A stretch of DNA of 64,000 bases from Aquimonas sp041395245 (lineage in GTDB: Bacteria > Pseudomonadota > Gammaproteobacteria > Xanthomonadales > Xanthomonadaceae), in the NCBI GenBank assembly GCA_041395245.1, contig JAWLAY010000022.1, forward strand, positions 24,710 to 88,709. Direction: 5' to 3'. The position numbers and the translations under genes were made by a program. This document shows positions 57,062-64,000 of the stretch, one piece after another (position 1 is the stretch's first letter; each line of letters opens with the position of its first letter). The notes under the pieces were generated by a model. It did no database searches. It was not told the origin of the DNA and saw nothing but the letters and a program-made list of their open reading frames with translations.

Positions 57062-57286
57062 TCAGTGATTGTCGCAATAGGGGATCAGTGCGAGGAAACG
57101 CGCGCGCTTCACAGCCGTTGCCAGCTGGCGCTGGTACTTCGACTTGGTACCTGTGATGCGGCTCGGCACGATCTTGCCGGTTTCGGTGATGTACTGACGC
57201 AGGGTGTTGAGATCCTTGTAATCGATCTCGGTCACGCCTTCGGCGGTGAATTTGCAGAACTTGCGGCGGCGGAAGAACTTGGACAT
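57062..57286 (-). CDS. rpsR: 30S ribosomal protein S18
   Basis: A 74-residue protein, MSKFFRRRKFCKFTAEGVTE, with IDYKDLNTLRQYITETGKIV and PSRITGTKSKYQRQLATAVK, the S18 signature. A TTG two codons upstream is in frame, but the ATG at 57286 has GGAG eight bases before it. It starts 15 bp after rpsF ends. No priB gene lies between rpsF and rpsR, unlike in enterobacteria. Confidence 0.96.
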   Translation of the reverse strand: MSKFFRRRKFCKFTAEGVTEIDYKDLNTLRQYITETGKIVPSRITGTKSKYQRQLATAVKRARFLALIPYCDNH

Positions 57287-57301
57287 GGTCAATCTCCGGA
57301 A

Positions 57302-57703
57302 TTAGAGCGCTTCGTCACTGCCACGGTCGGCAGACATCTCAACTTCGCTGTCGTCATCACGACGGCGACGCTCCGGCTTTTCGTCCTTCTGCTTCATGAT
57401 CAGCGACTGCTCGGTCACCGCTTCGTCACGCGCCAGCACGAGATGACGCAGCACGGCATCGTTGAAGCGGAAGCCCGCCACCAGTTCGTCCAGCACGCCC
57501 TGCGAACACTCGATGTTCATCAGCACGTAGTGGGCTTTGACGAGATTTTCGATCGGGTAGGCCAACTGACGGCGACCCCAATCTTCGAGACGGTGAATGG
57601 CACCCTTGTCGCCTTCGATCAGCGTCTTGTAACGCTCGATCATGGCGGGAACCTGCTCACTCTGGTCCGGATGGACCATGAACACGATTTCGTAATGACG
57701 CAT
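57302..57703 (-). CDS. rpsF: 30S ribosomal protein S6
   Basis: A 133-residue protein beginning MRHYEIVFMVHPDQSEQVPA, typical of S6, with RLEDWGRRQLAYPIENLVKAHYVLMNIE and a charged C-terminal tail rich in Glu, Asp and Arg. It pairs with S18 on the 30S platform. An AAGGAG site lies six bases before the ATG. It is the first gene of the operon; its leader carries a hairpin and a likely promoter. Confidence 0.95.
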   Translation of the reverse strand: MRHYEIVFMVHPDQSEQVPAMIERYKTLIEGDKGAIHRLEDWGRRQLAYPIENLVKAHYVLMNIECSQGVLDELVAGFRFNDAVLRHLVLARDEAVTEQSLIMKQKDEKPERRRRDDDSEVEMSADRGSDEAL

Positions 57704-57722
57704 GGAAACTCCTTATGGATGA

Positions 57723-57745
57723 CGAAACGGCGACATGCCGCTTCG
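57723..57745 (-). promoter_or_regulatory. Hairpin in the rpsF leader, possible autoregulatory site
   Basis: On the minus-strand message CGAAGCGGC pairs with GCCGTTTCG (one G-U) around ATGTC, about 20 bases before the rpsF start. Many bacteria regulate rpsF-rpsR by an S6:S18-binding leader structure; whether this is one is uncertain. Confidence 0.35.
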
Positions 57746-57804
57746 CAGCCTCCCGACCCGGTATGCAGGGTGATGAGGCAAGGTCTGCCCGCAGGCAGCT
57801 CGCA

Positions 57805-57831
57805 AGTGTAGCACTGCGATCAAGCTGACAA
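57805..57831 (-). promoter_or_regulatory. Possible promoter of the rpsF operon
   Basis: On the minus strand TTGTCA (57831-57826) and TACACT (57810-57805) are separated by 15 bp, shorter than the usual 17, about 100 bp upstream of rpsF. Confidence 0.4.
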
Positions 57832-57854
57832 AAGCCTCGTGACGATCAAGATGA

Positions 57855-58184
57855 CTAAGCGGCCGTCGTAAAGCTCTCGCCGCAACCACAGGCAGCGGCG
57901 GCCTGTGGGTTGTTGAAGACGAATTGCTGATTCAGTCCCTGCCGCTGGAAGTCGATCTCCGTGCCATCCACCAGAGGAAGACTGTCTGCGTCGACCAGAA
58001 TCACCACGCCTTGCTGGTCGAAGGCCGCGTCGTCTGGGCGCCGCTCATGCGCGACCTCCACGACATAACCCCAACCCGAGCAGCCGGTCCGTTTGACCCC
58101 GAAACGAAAGCCAACCGCCGCCTGATCCTTGTCCAAAAAGGCGCGAACCCGCTCGATTGCCGATGCCGTAAGGCGAATACCCAT
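57855..58184 (-). CDS. iscA: IscA-type iron-sulfur carrier protein
   Basis: A 109-residue A-type carrier that passes Fe-S clusters to apo-enzymes. The three ligand cysteines are Cys35 in RTGCSGWGY and Cys99/Cys101 in ACGCGESF. The last motif and the GVKRTGCSG stretch are closer to IscA than to ErpA, but no isc genes are adjacent. The ATG at 58184 has GAGGGT upstream; an upstream start at 58283 would add an unrelated extension. It is divergent from asnS across about 230 bp. Confidence 0.88.
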   Translation of the reverse strand: MGIRLTASAIERVRAFLDKDQAAVGFRFGVKRTGCSGWGYVVEVAHERRPDDAAFDQQGVVILVDADSLPLVDGTEIDFQRQGLNQQFVFNNPQAAAACGCGESFTTAA

Positions 58185-58413
58185 GTCACTGACCCTCTTC
58201 AATTTTGAAGCGATGACGCCGAATCTCGTCGCCAACGACTTTCGACCGTGAATGGTCGCACCTGCACGTGAGTTTTTCGTCAAAACCTACTAGTGATCCG
58301 CACTCAGCCAGTCCGGGATACCGCAGACTGGCACTAATGCGCCCTGTCCCGCTCAACGCACCGCAAGCCTCCGGTAAACTGCGCGGCTCTATTCACAGGT
58401 TGGAGTGTCAGCA

Positions 58414-59814
58414 ATGACCGTGTTGAGTGTTGCACAGGCGCTGTCCGGCGGGGTCCACGTCGGAACGGAAATCACCGTCAAGGGCTGGGTCAGAACCCGA
58501 CGCGATTCCAAAGCCGGTATGAGCTTCGTCAACCTCAGTGACGGCTCGTGCTTCGACAGCATTCAAATTGTCGCTCCGAGCACGCTCGACAACTACGCCA
58601 GCGAAGTTCAACACCTCACTTCGGGATGCTCCGTCATCGCGACCGGAACGCTGATCGCCTCACCGGCTCAGGGGCAGGCGCACGAAATTCAGGCCAGCGC
58701 GATCCAGGTGTGCGGCTGGGTCGACGATCCGGAAACCTACCCGATCCAGCCCAAGCCGCATTCGCTGGAATTCCTTCGCGAAGTGGCCCATCTGCGCCCG
58801 CGCACCAACCTTTTCGGCGCTGTGAGTCGTATCCGTCACTGCATCGCCATGGCGATTCATCGTTTCTTCCACGAAGATGGGTTCTTCTGGGTCAACACGC
58901 CAATCATCACGGCGAGCGATGCCGAGGGCGCTGGACAGATGTTTCGTGTTTCGACACTGGATCTCATGAACCTGCCACGCACCGATGCAGGTGCGATCGA
59001 TTTCAAGCAGGACTTCTTCGGCCGCGAGACCTTTCTGACCGTTTCCGGGCAGCTCAACGTCGAGGCCTACTGCCTCGCCTTGTCCAAGGTCTACACCTTC
59101 GGGCCCACATTCCGCGCTGAAAATTCACACACGACCCGGCACTTGGCCGAGTTCTGGATGATCGAACCCGAGATCGCCTTTGCCGATCTGAATGACGACG
59201 CCAACCTTGCCGAGCGCTTTCTGAAGTACGTCTTCAGCGCGGTGTTGGCCGAACGCCACGACGATCTGAAATTCATTGTCGAACGCGTCGACAAGACAGC
59301 CATCCAGCGCCTGGAAACGTTCATTGATTCGCCGTTCGAGCGCATCGACTACAGCGAGGCCATCCACCTGTTGCAGAAGTCCGGCAGGCATTTCGATTTC
59401 CCCGTCGAATGGGGCCTCGATCTGCAGACCGAGCACGAGCGCTGGCTGACCGAACAGCATGTTGGTCGACCGGTCGTGGTGATGAACTACCCCGAGCATA
59501 TCAAGGCTTTCTACATGCGCCTGAACGACGACGGCAAAACCGTTGCCGCGATGGACGTGCTGGCTCCCGGCATCGGCGAGATCATCGGTGGCAGCCAGCG
59601 CGAGGAACGCCTGGACGTACTGGACACGCGAATGGCGCAGTTCGGCCTGGACCCGTCGCACTACCAGTGGTACCGCGATTTCCGCCGCTATGGCAGTGTT
59701 CCGCATGCGGGCTTCGGGCTGGGCTTCGAGCGGCTCGTGGTCTACGTTTGCGGGCTATCCAACATTCGCGATGCCATTCCCTACCCACGCGCGCCCGGCA
59801 GCGCCGAATTCTGA
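58414..59814 (+). CDS. asnS: Asparaginyl-tRNA synthetase
   Basis: A 466-residue class IIb synthetase. The N-terminal OB-fold anticodon domain includes VKGWVRTRRDSKAGMSFVNL. The class II motifs lie in FRAENSHTTRHLAEFWMIEP and in the C-terminal FGLGFERLVVYVCGLSNIRD. LTVSGQLNVEAY and MNYPEHIKAFYMRLNDDGKT are specific to AsnRS. The ATG at 58414 follows TTGGAG at good spacing; a GTG at 58405 is in frame but lies inside that site. It heads a run with two small genes and ends at the terminator at 60535. Confidence 0.95.
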   Translation: MTVLSVAQALSGGVHVGTEITVKGWVRTRRDSKAGMSFVNLSDGSCFDSIQIVAPSTLDNYASEVQHLTSGCSVIATGTLIASPAQGQAHEIQASAIQVCGWVDDPETYPIQPKPHSLEFLREVAHLRPRTNLFGAVSRIRHCIAMAIHRFFHEDGFFWVNTPIITASDAEGAGQMFRVSTLDLMNLPRTDAGAIDFKQDFFGRETFLTVSGQLNVEAYCLALSKVYTFGPTFRAENSHTTRHLAEFWMIEPEIAFADLNDDANLAERFLKYVFSAVLAERHDDLKFIVERVDKTAIQRLETFIDSPFERIDYSEAIHLLQKSGRHFDFPVEWGLDLQTEHERWLTEQHVGRPVVVMNYPEHIKAFYMRLNDDGKTVAAMDVLAPGIGEIIGGSQREERLDVLDTRMAQFGLDPSHYQWYRDFRRYGSVPHAGFGLGFERLVVYVCGLSNIRDAIPYPRAPGSAEF

Positions 59815-59824
59815 GGAACGACGC

Positions 59825-60127
59825 ATGCAGATGATCACGATGTTCCTGCTGCTCCTCACCACCGGTGTGGGGCTGTCGGGAATCACCGGCTATCTCATCT
59901 TCGGACCGCTGGCCTACCGACACCTGCAGGACCGCGGCGCAGTGATCGGCGATCACGCTTTTTCGCCCGCGTTCCTGAGCTTTGTCCTGCGCGGCCAATT
60001 CCGCTCACGCGGTGACCGCAATCTCAATGGCTTGGCGACTCCTGCGCAGGTGCTGCTTTGGAGCAGCCTCATCGGGACCGTCGGCAGCGTCATTCTGGTC
60101 ACCCTCTATCAGTGGCAGAACCCATGA
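59825..60127 (+). CDS. Small membrane protein, function unknown
   Basis: A 100-residue protein with two hydrophobic segments: MITMFLLLLTTGVGLSGITG followed by YLIFGPLAYR, and VLLWSSLIGTVGSVILVTLY. These should span the inner membrane with a polar 35-residue loop between them (GDHAFSPAFLSFVLRGQFRSR). I do not know the family. It starts 10 bp after asnS and its stop overlaps the start of the next gene (ATGA), so it is co-translated with both neighbours. Confidence 0.7.
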   Translation: MQMITMFLLLLTTGVGLSGITGYLIFGPLAYRHLQDRGAVIGDHAFSPAFLSFVLRGQFRSRGDRNLNGLATPAQVLLWSSLIGTVGSVILVTLYQWQNP

Positions 60128-60438
60128 CATCCAATCCAAACACAAGCGAACGCTGGTGGGTGGCATCGCTGGGAAAGACCCTCATCTGGGCACGTCAGCG
60201 CGTTCACGACACCGGCACCTGCGAGGTTTTCGACTGCGACGGACGACTCACCACCTACGACAGCGAGGACAGCGCCAACGCCGCCCTGCTGGATGCTGAG
60301 TTTCGCGCCTACGACGGGCTGGACGAAGATGACGCCATCGCCCTCGGTTTCTCGCTGGAGGTGGTCTCGCCGCCCAATGCCAGCACGGATACCGCGTTGC
60401 GCGAATTGATGGTGCAATCCATCCAGCCCAAGCACTGA
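60124..60438 (+). CDS. Small conserved-looking cytoplasmic protein, function unknown
   Basis: A 104-residue acidic protein without a signal or membrane segment. It contains WWVASLGKTLIWARQRVHDT, then EVFDCDGRLTTYDSEDSANA, and an acidic stretch LDEDDAIALGFSLE. Its start overlaps the stop of the small membrane protein gene (ATGA), so the two are coupled. No family is recognised. A terminator follows about 100 bp downstream. Confidence 0.7.
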   Translation: MTSNPNTSERWWVASLGKTLIWARQRVHDTGTCEVFDCDGRLTTYDSEDSANAALLDAEFRAYDGLDEDDAIALGFSLEVVSPPNASTDTALRELMVQSIQPKH

Positions 60439-60534
60439 GCCGCGTCGAAACACGCCCAAGTGACCTCTGTACAGCGCATCGGTGCAAGAGAGTCAGGAGG
60501 TCGGGAATCCACGGATCGGGACTCCAGCGAAACC

Positions 60535-60573
60535 GCGGGAACGCACATCGAAGGTGTTCCCGCTGTTGTTTTC
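60535..60573 (+). terminator. Intrinsic terminator after the asnS group
   Basis: GCGGGAAC (60535-60542) pairs with GTTCCCGC (60556-60563), followed by TGTTGTTTTC. It ends the asnS transcript and lies just before the 3' end of the convergent FGE-fold gene. Confidence 0.75.
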
Positions 60574-60582
60574 ACGGAGCCG

Positions 60583-62586
60583 TTACAGCTCGCGAACCAC
60601 CCGGAAGCCAAGGCGGGCATTGGTGGTGTTGGGTGCAGCGGTCAAACGGAAGGCGGTACGCGCCTGCTCAGGCGAGCTCGCCCACGATGCGCCACGGATC
60701 ACACGACGATTGCAGCCCGGATTGACCCACGGCGTGCCGTCTGCCGGCGCGCGCGCGTACGAATCGTGCCAGCAGTCCTCCACCCACTCGGACACGTTGC
60801 CATTCATGTCGTGGATGCCGTAGCGATTGGCCTCATAGGAACGCACCGGTGCAGGGCCCCAAAACCCGTCGTTGTAGTCAGGAAATGCGTTGACCCAGTT
60901 GCGCCGCGACTCGGAGCGATCACCATCGCCGGTCAAGTTACCCACCAGACGGGTCGGGTTGCCATCGCCCCACGGGAAGCGGGTATTGGTCCCAGCGCGC
61001 ATGACGTATTCAAACTCTGCTTCGGAAGGCAGGCGATAGGCCTTGCCGGTTTCGCGGGAGACCCAATCGGCATAGGACTTGGCATCAGTCCAGGACACGT
61101 GGATCACCGGCGCATTCGCGTCGGCATTGCGACCCGAATAGCCCTTCTGCCAATTCACACCGCTCTTGGCGGCCATGGTCCCGGCCTGCTCGTCGTAAAT
61201 CGTCGAGGTGCCGACCTGGGCCGAGGTGGGCGAATAACCCGTGGCATCCACGAATCGACGGAACTGCGCAACGGTCACTTCCGCACGCGCCATCGCAAAG
61301 GCATTGCGCAAGGTCACACCATGCCTTGGGCCTTCATTGCCCTTGCGGTCGGCCTCGTCTTCCGGCGAGCCCATCTGGAAACTGCCCAGCGGAATCACCA
61401 CCAGTTCCGGCGCGGTTCCGCCCGAACGCATCTCGTCGGAAATACTTTGCCCCGGACGTAGATTCGCATAGCTCCCTGCGTTGCGGATGCGGGTACGCAG
61501 ATCTTCGACACCGCTGGTCTGCGCCGCCACGGCAACCACTTCATCCAGCAGACGACTGGCTTCCTCCAGGTTGTTTGCGGTCAAGGCCGCTTCGGCCTGC
61601 TTCATCAACTCCTGTGCGCGTTGCTCGCGCATGGATTCGATACGCGCGGAGGCATCCTGCACTGCATCGGACTCCGGACTTGCCTTACCCGCTTCCGCGA
61701 GCAGGCGCTCGGATTCGTTGTAGTTGCCGGTTTCCGCGGCCCGGCTTGCGCGGTTCACAAGCTCGGCTTCCACCCGCGCCAAACCGGTCTGGGCGGCGAC
61801 ATTCTGCGGATCGCGCGAAAGCACCAACCGGTAAATCTCGGACGCATTTTCGCCCGCTGGCTCGATCAACTTGCCCGCCGACGCCAGACGCTGCGCCTCT
61901 GCCAGCAACATGCCGACCTCGCGGCCGGAATCCAGCTTCGCCTTGAGCAAAGGGATTCCCGGATCATCGGGACGCAGCTTACTGACCACCGCAAGAATCC
62001 GCGCGGATTCGTTGAAGCGCGCCTGCGCGAAGGAGTCGTCCGCCCGCACCAGCAGAGCCGCCACGACACCGTCCACGCCTTTGATGGCGATTTCGTTGGC
62101 GGGATCCCCCTCAAGAACGCGTTGATACAGCACCAGCGCGCTGTTTTCGGATTGATCCAGGCGCCCCGCCTTCAAGGCATCCGCCGCACGTTGCAAGGTT
62201 GCCTCGACATCCACCAGCGGCGCACCGGAAAGATCCGGGCTCCACTCATCGGCGCCTACCGTGGAATCCATCAATCGCCGCCGCATGGCATAGCCACGTT
62301 CAGCGTCTTCGCCCGTGCCCGCTTCAGCGCTGCCTTCAGCACTTGCATCGGTCGCGGCATCGGGCTGGTCTTCTGCCGCCGCAGGCTGGGTTGACTCTGT
62401 CGCCTCCGCCGGGCTGGCCGGGCCGGAAGCGGTTCCGACCTGCTCCGCAGGCTTTTCATCCGCTTGCGTTTGAGTGCCGGATGCGGGTGCCTCCGCCGTC
62501 TTAGCGGCTTCGTCCCCGCTACCCCCACATGCCGACAATGCCAGCACAACCAATGCAACGCTCCCCAACTGCGCCACCTTCCTCAC
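60583..62586 (-). CDS. FGE/sulfatase-modifying-factor-fold lipoprotein, probably not an FGE enzyme
   Basis: A 667-residue lipoprotein. It starts with GTG, supported by a very strong GGGGAGGAGGAATT site, giving VRKVAQLGSVALVVLALSAC with Cys20 in the lipobox. An Ala/Glu/Pro-rich linker of about 60 residues follows. A helical repeat region comes next (for example LLAEAQRLASAGK and AEAALTANNLEEASRLLDEV), TPR-like. The C-terminal domain is of the formylglycine-generating-enzyme fold, with FQMGSPEDEADRKGNEGPRH, YRLPSEAEFEYVMRAGTN and MNGNVSEWVEDCW. The end reads RVIRGASWASSPEQARTAFR, without the two catalytic Cys of true FGEs. It therefore probably binds or scaffolds in the envelope. Confidence 0.82.
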   Translation of the reverse strand: MRKVAQLGSVALVVLALSACGGSGDEAAKTAEAPASGTQTQADEKPAEQVGTASGPASPAEATESTQPAAAEDQPDAATDASAEGSAEAGTGEDAERGYAMRRRLMDSTVGADEWSPDLSGAPLVDVEATLQRAADALKAGRLDQSENSALVLYQRVLEGDPANEIAIKGVDGVVAALLVRADDSFAQARFNESARILAVVSKLRPDDPGIPLLKAKLDSGREVGMLLAEAQRLASAGKLIEPAGENASEIYRLVLSRDPQNVAAQTGLARVEAELVNRASRAAETGNYNESERLLAEAGKASPESDAVQDASARIESMREQRAQELMKQAEAALTANNLEEASRLLDEVVAVAAQTSGVEDLRTRIRNAGSYANLRPGQSISDEMRSGGTAPELVVIPLGSFQMGSPEDEADRKGNEGPRHGVTLRNAFAMARAEVTVAQFRRFVDATGYSPTSAQVGTSTIYDEQAGTMAAKSGVNWQKGYSGRNADANAPVIHVSWTDAKSYADWVSRETGKAYRLPSEAEFEYVMRAGTNTRFPWGDGNPTRLVGNLTGDGDRSESRRNWVNAFPDYNDGFWGPAPVRSYEANRYGIHDMNGNVSEWVEDCWHDSYARAPADGTPWVNPGCNRRVIRGASWASSPEQARTAFRLTAAPNTTNARLGFRVVREL

Positions 62587-62711
62587 AATTCCTCCTCCCC
62601 GCCCTGCGGAAGCTAGTGGAAAACAGACCTCGTCCCTGAACATCTGCCAACGGCCGAGCGCCGAAAGTAGGCTATTGTCACATCCCAACGCAACCGATGG
62701 GATCAAAGCAC

Positions 62712-63803
62712 ATGGATTGGCTCTCCGATCGCGAGGCAAGTCAGCGTCTCAGACAGTTCGACGCGGTCGCCGCCGTGATGGTCGATACCGAGTTTGTGCG
62801 AGAGCGCACCTTCTTCCCCGAGCTGGCCTTGATACAAGTCGGCAACGCGGATCAGATTCTGCTGCTGGACGCCCCGGCACTGGGGCGCGACCCCACGCTG
62901 CAAGCCTTTCTTAGAGGCCCGATGCTGAAGGTGATGCACAGTGCCAGCGAGGATCTTCAAGCCTTCCAACACGCCCTCGGCACCCTGCCAAGTCGTCTAT
63001 TCGATACCCAGATCGCCGCCGCCCTGTGCGGCATGGACGGCGGATTGAGCTTCCAGAAACTCGTCCTGCACTTCACTGGCGTCAGCCTGGAAAAAGGCGA
63101 AACCCGCTCGGACTGGCTGCAACGCCCGCTCAGCGAAGCGCAACTCAAGTACGCCGCCGACGACGTGCGCTATTTGCAAGCCCCCTTCGAGGCGCTGCAC
63201 ACGAAGTTGCGGGAACTCGGACGCGAGGCATGGCATGCCGAAGACTGCCAGCGCTTGCTCGACAACGCTGCCAGCAGCAGTGCCGACACACAGCCGCACC
63301 TTGCCGTAAAAGCCGCACAAAACCTGACGCCTGTCGCCCAGGCACGCCTGCGCCAACTGCTGTTGTGGCGCGACCGGATCGCCGAACGCGACAACCGCCC
63401 GAAAAACTGGATTCTGGATGCACCGCTGGCGGTCCAGCTATCCGAAGCACCGCCCAAGGACAGCACCGAGTTCCGCAACCGACTCGATAGCTATCCCAAA
63501 TCGCCGCGCAAACACCGCGATGAGGTATGGCAAATCGTCTCGCGCACGCTCAGCGCCGAAGACCTCGACATTCCCCTAGCGCGCGCACTGGAGCCCGAGG
63601 AAAAGAACACGCTCAAGCGACTGCAGAGCGCCGTCACCGAGCAGGCCAAACGGCTGGGCATCGAAGAAACCACTCTGTGCTCCCGCCGTCACCTGGAAAC
63701 GCTGATTCAGGAAAATCGCTGGTCCGCCACCTTGAACGGCTGGCGCCGTCAACACCTCGCCGCCGCCTTCGCTGCGATCCTGCCCAAGGTCGAAATCGAC
63801 TGA
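62712..63803 (+). CDS. rnd: Ribonuclease D
   Basis: A 363-residue 3'-5' exonuclease that trims tRNA precursors. The DEDD catalytic residues are visible: Asp and Glu in VDTEFVRER, the middle Asp in SASEDLQAFQ and the last in YAADDVRYLQ. HRDC domains follow from about residue 215. The ATG at 62712 opens MDWLSDREASQRL; an in-frame ATG at 62697 would add five residues. It is divergent from the lipoprotein gene and lies directly upstream of a tRNA gene. Confidence 0.93.
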   Translation: MDWLSDREASQRLRQFDAVAAVMVDTEFVRERTFFPELALIQVGNADQILLLDAPALGRDPTLQAFLRGPMLKVMHSASEDLQAFQHALGTLPSRLFDTQIAAALCGMDGGLSFQKLVLHFTGVSLEKGETRSDWLQRPLSEAQLKYAADDVRYLQAPFEALHTKLRELGREAWHAEDCQRLLDNAASSSADTQPHLAVKAAQNLTPVAQARLRQLLLWRDRIAERDNRPKNWILDAPLAVQLSEAPPKDSTEFRNRLDSYPKSPRKHRDEVWQIVSRTLSAEDLDIPLARALEPEEKNTLKRLQSAVTEQAKRLGIEETTLCSRRHLETLIQENRWSATLNGWRRQHLAAAFAAILPKVEID

Positions 63804-63808
63804 ACAAC

Positions 63809-63837
63809 TTGGCACACCGCGGCGCGCTCGCTATCAT
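63809..63837 (+). promoter_or_regulatory. Sigma-70-type promoter of tRNA-Ala
   Basis: TTGGCA (63809-63814) and TATCAT (63832-63837) with 17-bp spacing, and the tRNA begins nine bases after the -10 box. It overlaps nothing else and is the best -35/-10 pair seen in the window. Confidence 0.75.
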
Positions 63838-63846
63838 GTGCGCCAT

Positions 63847-63922
63847 GGGGCGGTAGCTCAGCTGGGAGAGCGCTGCGTTCGCAATGCAGAGGTCGGGAGT
63901 TCGATCCTCCTCCGCTCCACCA
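63847..63922 (+). tRNA. tRNA-Ala, anticodon CGC
   Basis: A 76-nt cloverleaf. The acceptor stem GGGGCGG pairs with CCGCTCC and includes the G3-U70 pair that identifies alanine tRNAs. The D arm is GCTC/GAGC. The anticodon stem is CTGCG/TGCAG with loop TTCGCAA, giving CGC at 63880-63882 (codon GCG). The T arm is GGGAG/CTCCT, and CCA is encoded. It is 43 bp downstream of rnd with its own promoter. Confidence 0.95.
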
Positions 63923-63938
63923 ATGTTCCATGAAAAAG

Positions 63939-63962
63939 CCGGCCCGCAAGGCCGGTTTTTTA
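63939..63962 (+). terminator. Intrinsic terminator after tRNA-Ala
   Basis: CCGGCC (63939-63944) pairs with GGCCGG (63950-63955), followed by TTTTTTA. It begins 17 bases after the tRNA's CCA end. Confidence 0.85.
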
Positions 63963-64000
63963 TTGCCCGGAATCCCGTGTCGTCGCGGGATTTCGCGCGG

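Overview
The window is a high-GC, densely coded stretch of a gammaproteobacterial chromosome, most likely of the Xanthomonadales/Lysobacterales (Lysobacteraceae or Rhodanobacteraceae type). This rests on gene content rather than any marker search: an rpsF-rpsR-rplI-dnaB-alr block, waaA beside lpxL, ppsR divergent from ppsA, a RimK/RLAN amidoligase beside a GNAT, many secreted peptidases, and two secreted proteins ending in the tail FR[N/D]GFE. No phage, CRISPR array, rRNA or complete insertion sequence was seen.

Layout. 1-0.6 kb: end of an XRE-type antitoxin and a small lipoprotein. 1-11.4 kb: a six-gene cell-envelope cluster in the order DUF2135, DUF2138, DUF1175, alpha-2-macroglobulin, DUF2300, DUF2135, equivalent to the E. 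coli yfa genes and, as I recall it, to the Pseudomonas mag operon. 11.4-15.7 kb: two small secreted unknowns, a decayed-looking spacer and an AT-richer S9 peptidase that looks acquired. 15.8-18 kb: RimK/RLAN ligase divergent from a GNAT acetyltransferase. 18-24.7 kb: two S9 prolyl-oligopeptidase-type enzymes facing an M3 oligopeptidase, with a 167-bp inverted-repeat element between them. 24.7-32.8 kb: aldehyde dehydrogenase, two Asp-box beta-propeller proteins and a LolA-like protein. 33-36.5 kb: a Cpx-like envelope module (glycine-rich secreted protein, Spy-like protein, OmpR-type regulator, sensor kinase broken by a one-base shift). 36.5-45 kb: lpxL, waaA, phhA with a divergent Lrp-type regulator, dcp, mnmG and the second copy of the 167-bp element. 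45.4-49 kb: a large secreted protein of unknown function and a DUF1249 protein. 49-53.5 kb: ppsR/ppsA and a diiron-type MBL protein. 53.9-58.2 kb: alr, dnaB, ribosomal proteins L9, S18 and S6, and an IscA-type carrier. 58.4-64 kb: asnS with two small genes, an FGE-fold lipoprotein, rnd and tRNA-Ala(CGC).

How it fits together. Much of the window serves the envelope and protein/peptide turnover: three S9 peptidases, two M3 metallopeptidases, an alpha-2-macroglobulin protease trap with its periplasmic partners, sortilin-like propellers, lipid A acylation, Kdo transfer, and an envelope-stress-type two-component system. The most unusual points are the intact thioester motif in a YfaS-type macroglobulin, the 167-bp element that supplies the stop codon of the M3 peptidase, the shared C-terminal tail on two secreted proteins, and the frameshifted sensor kinase.
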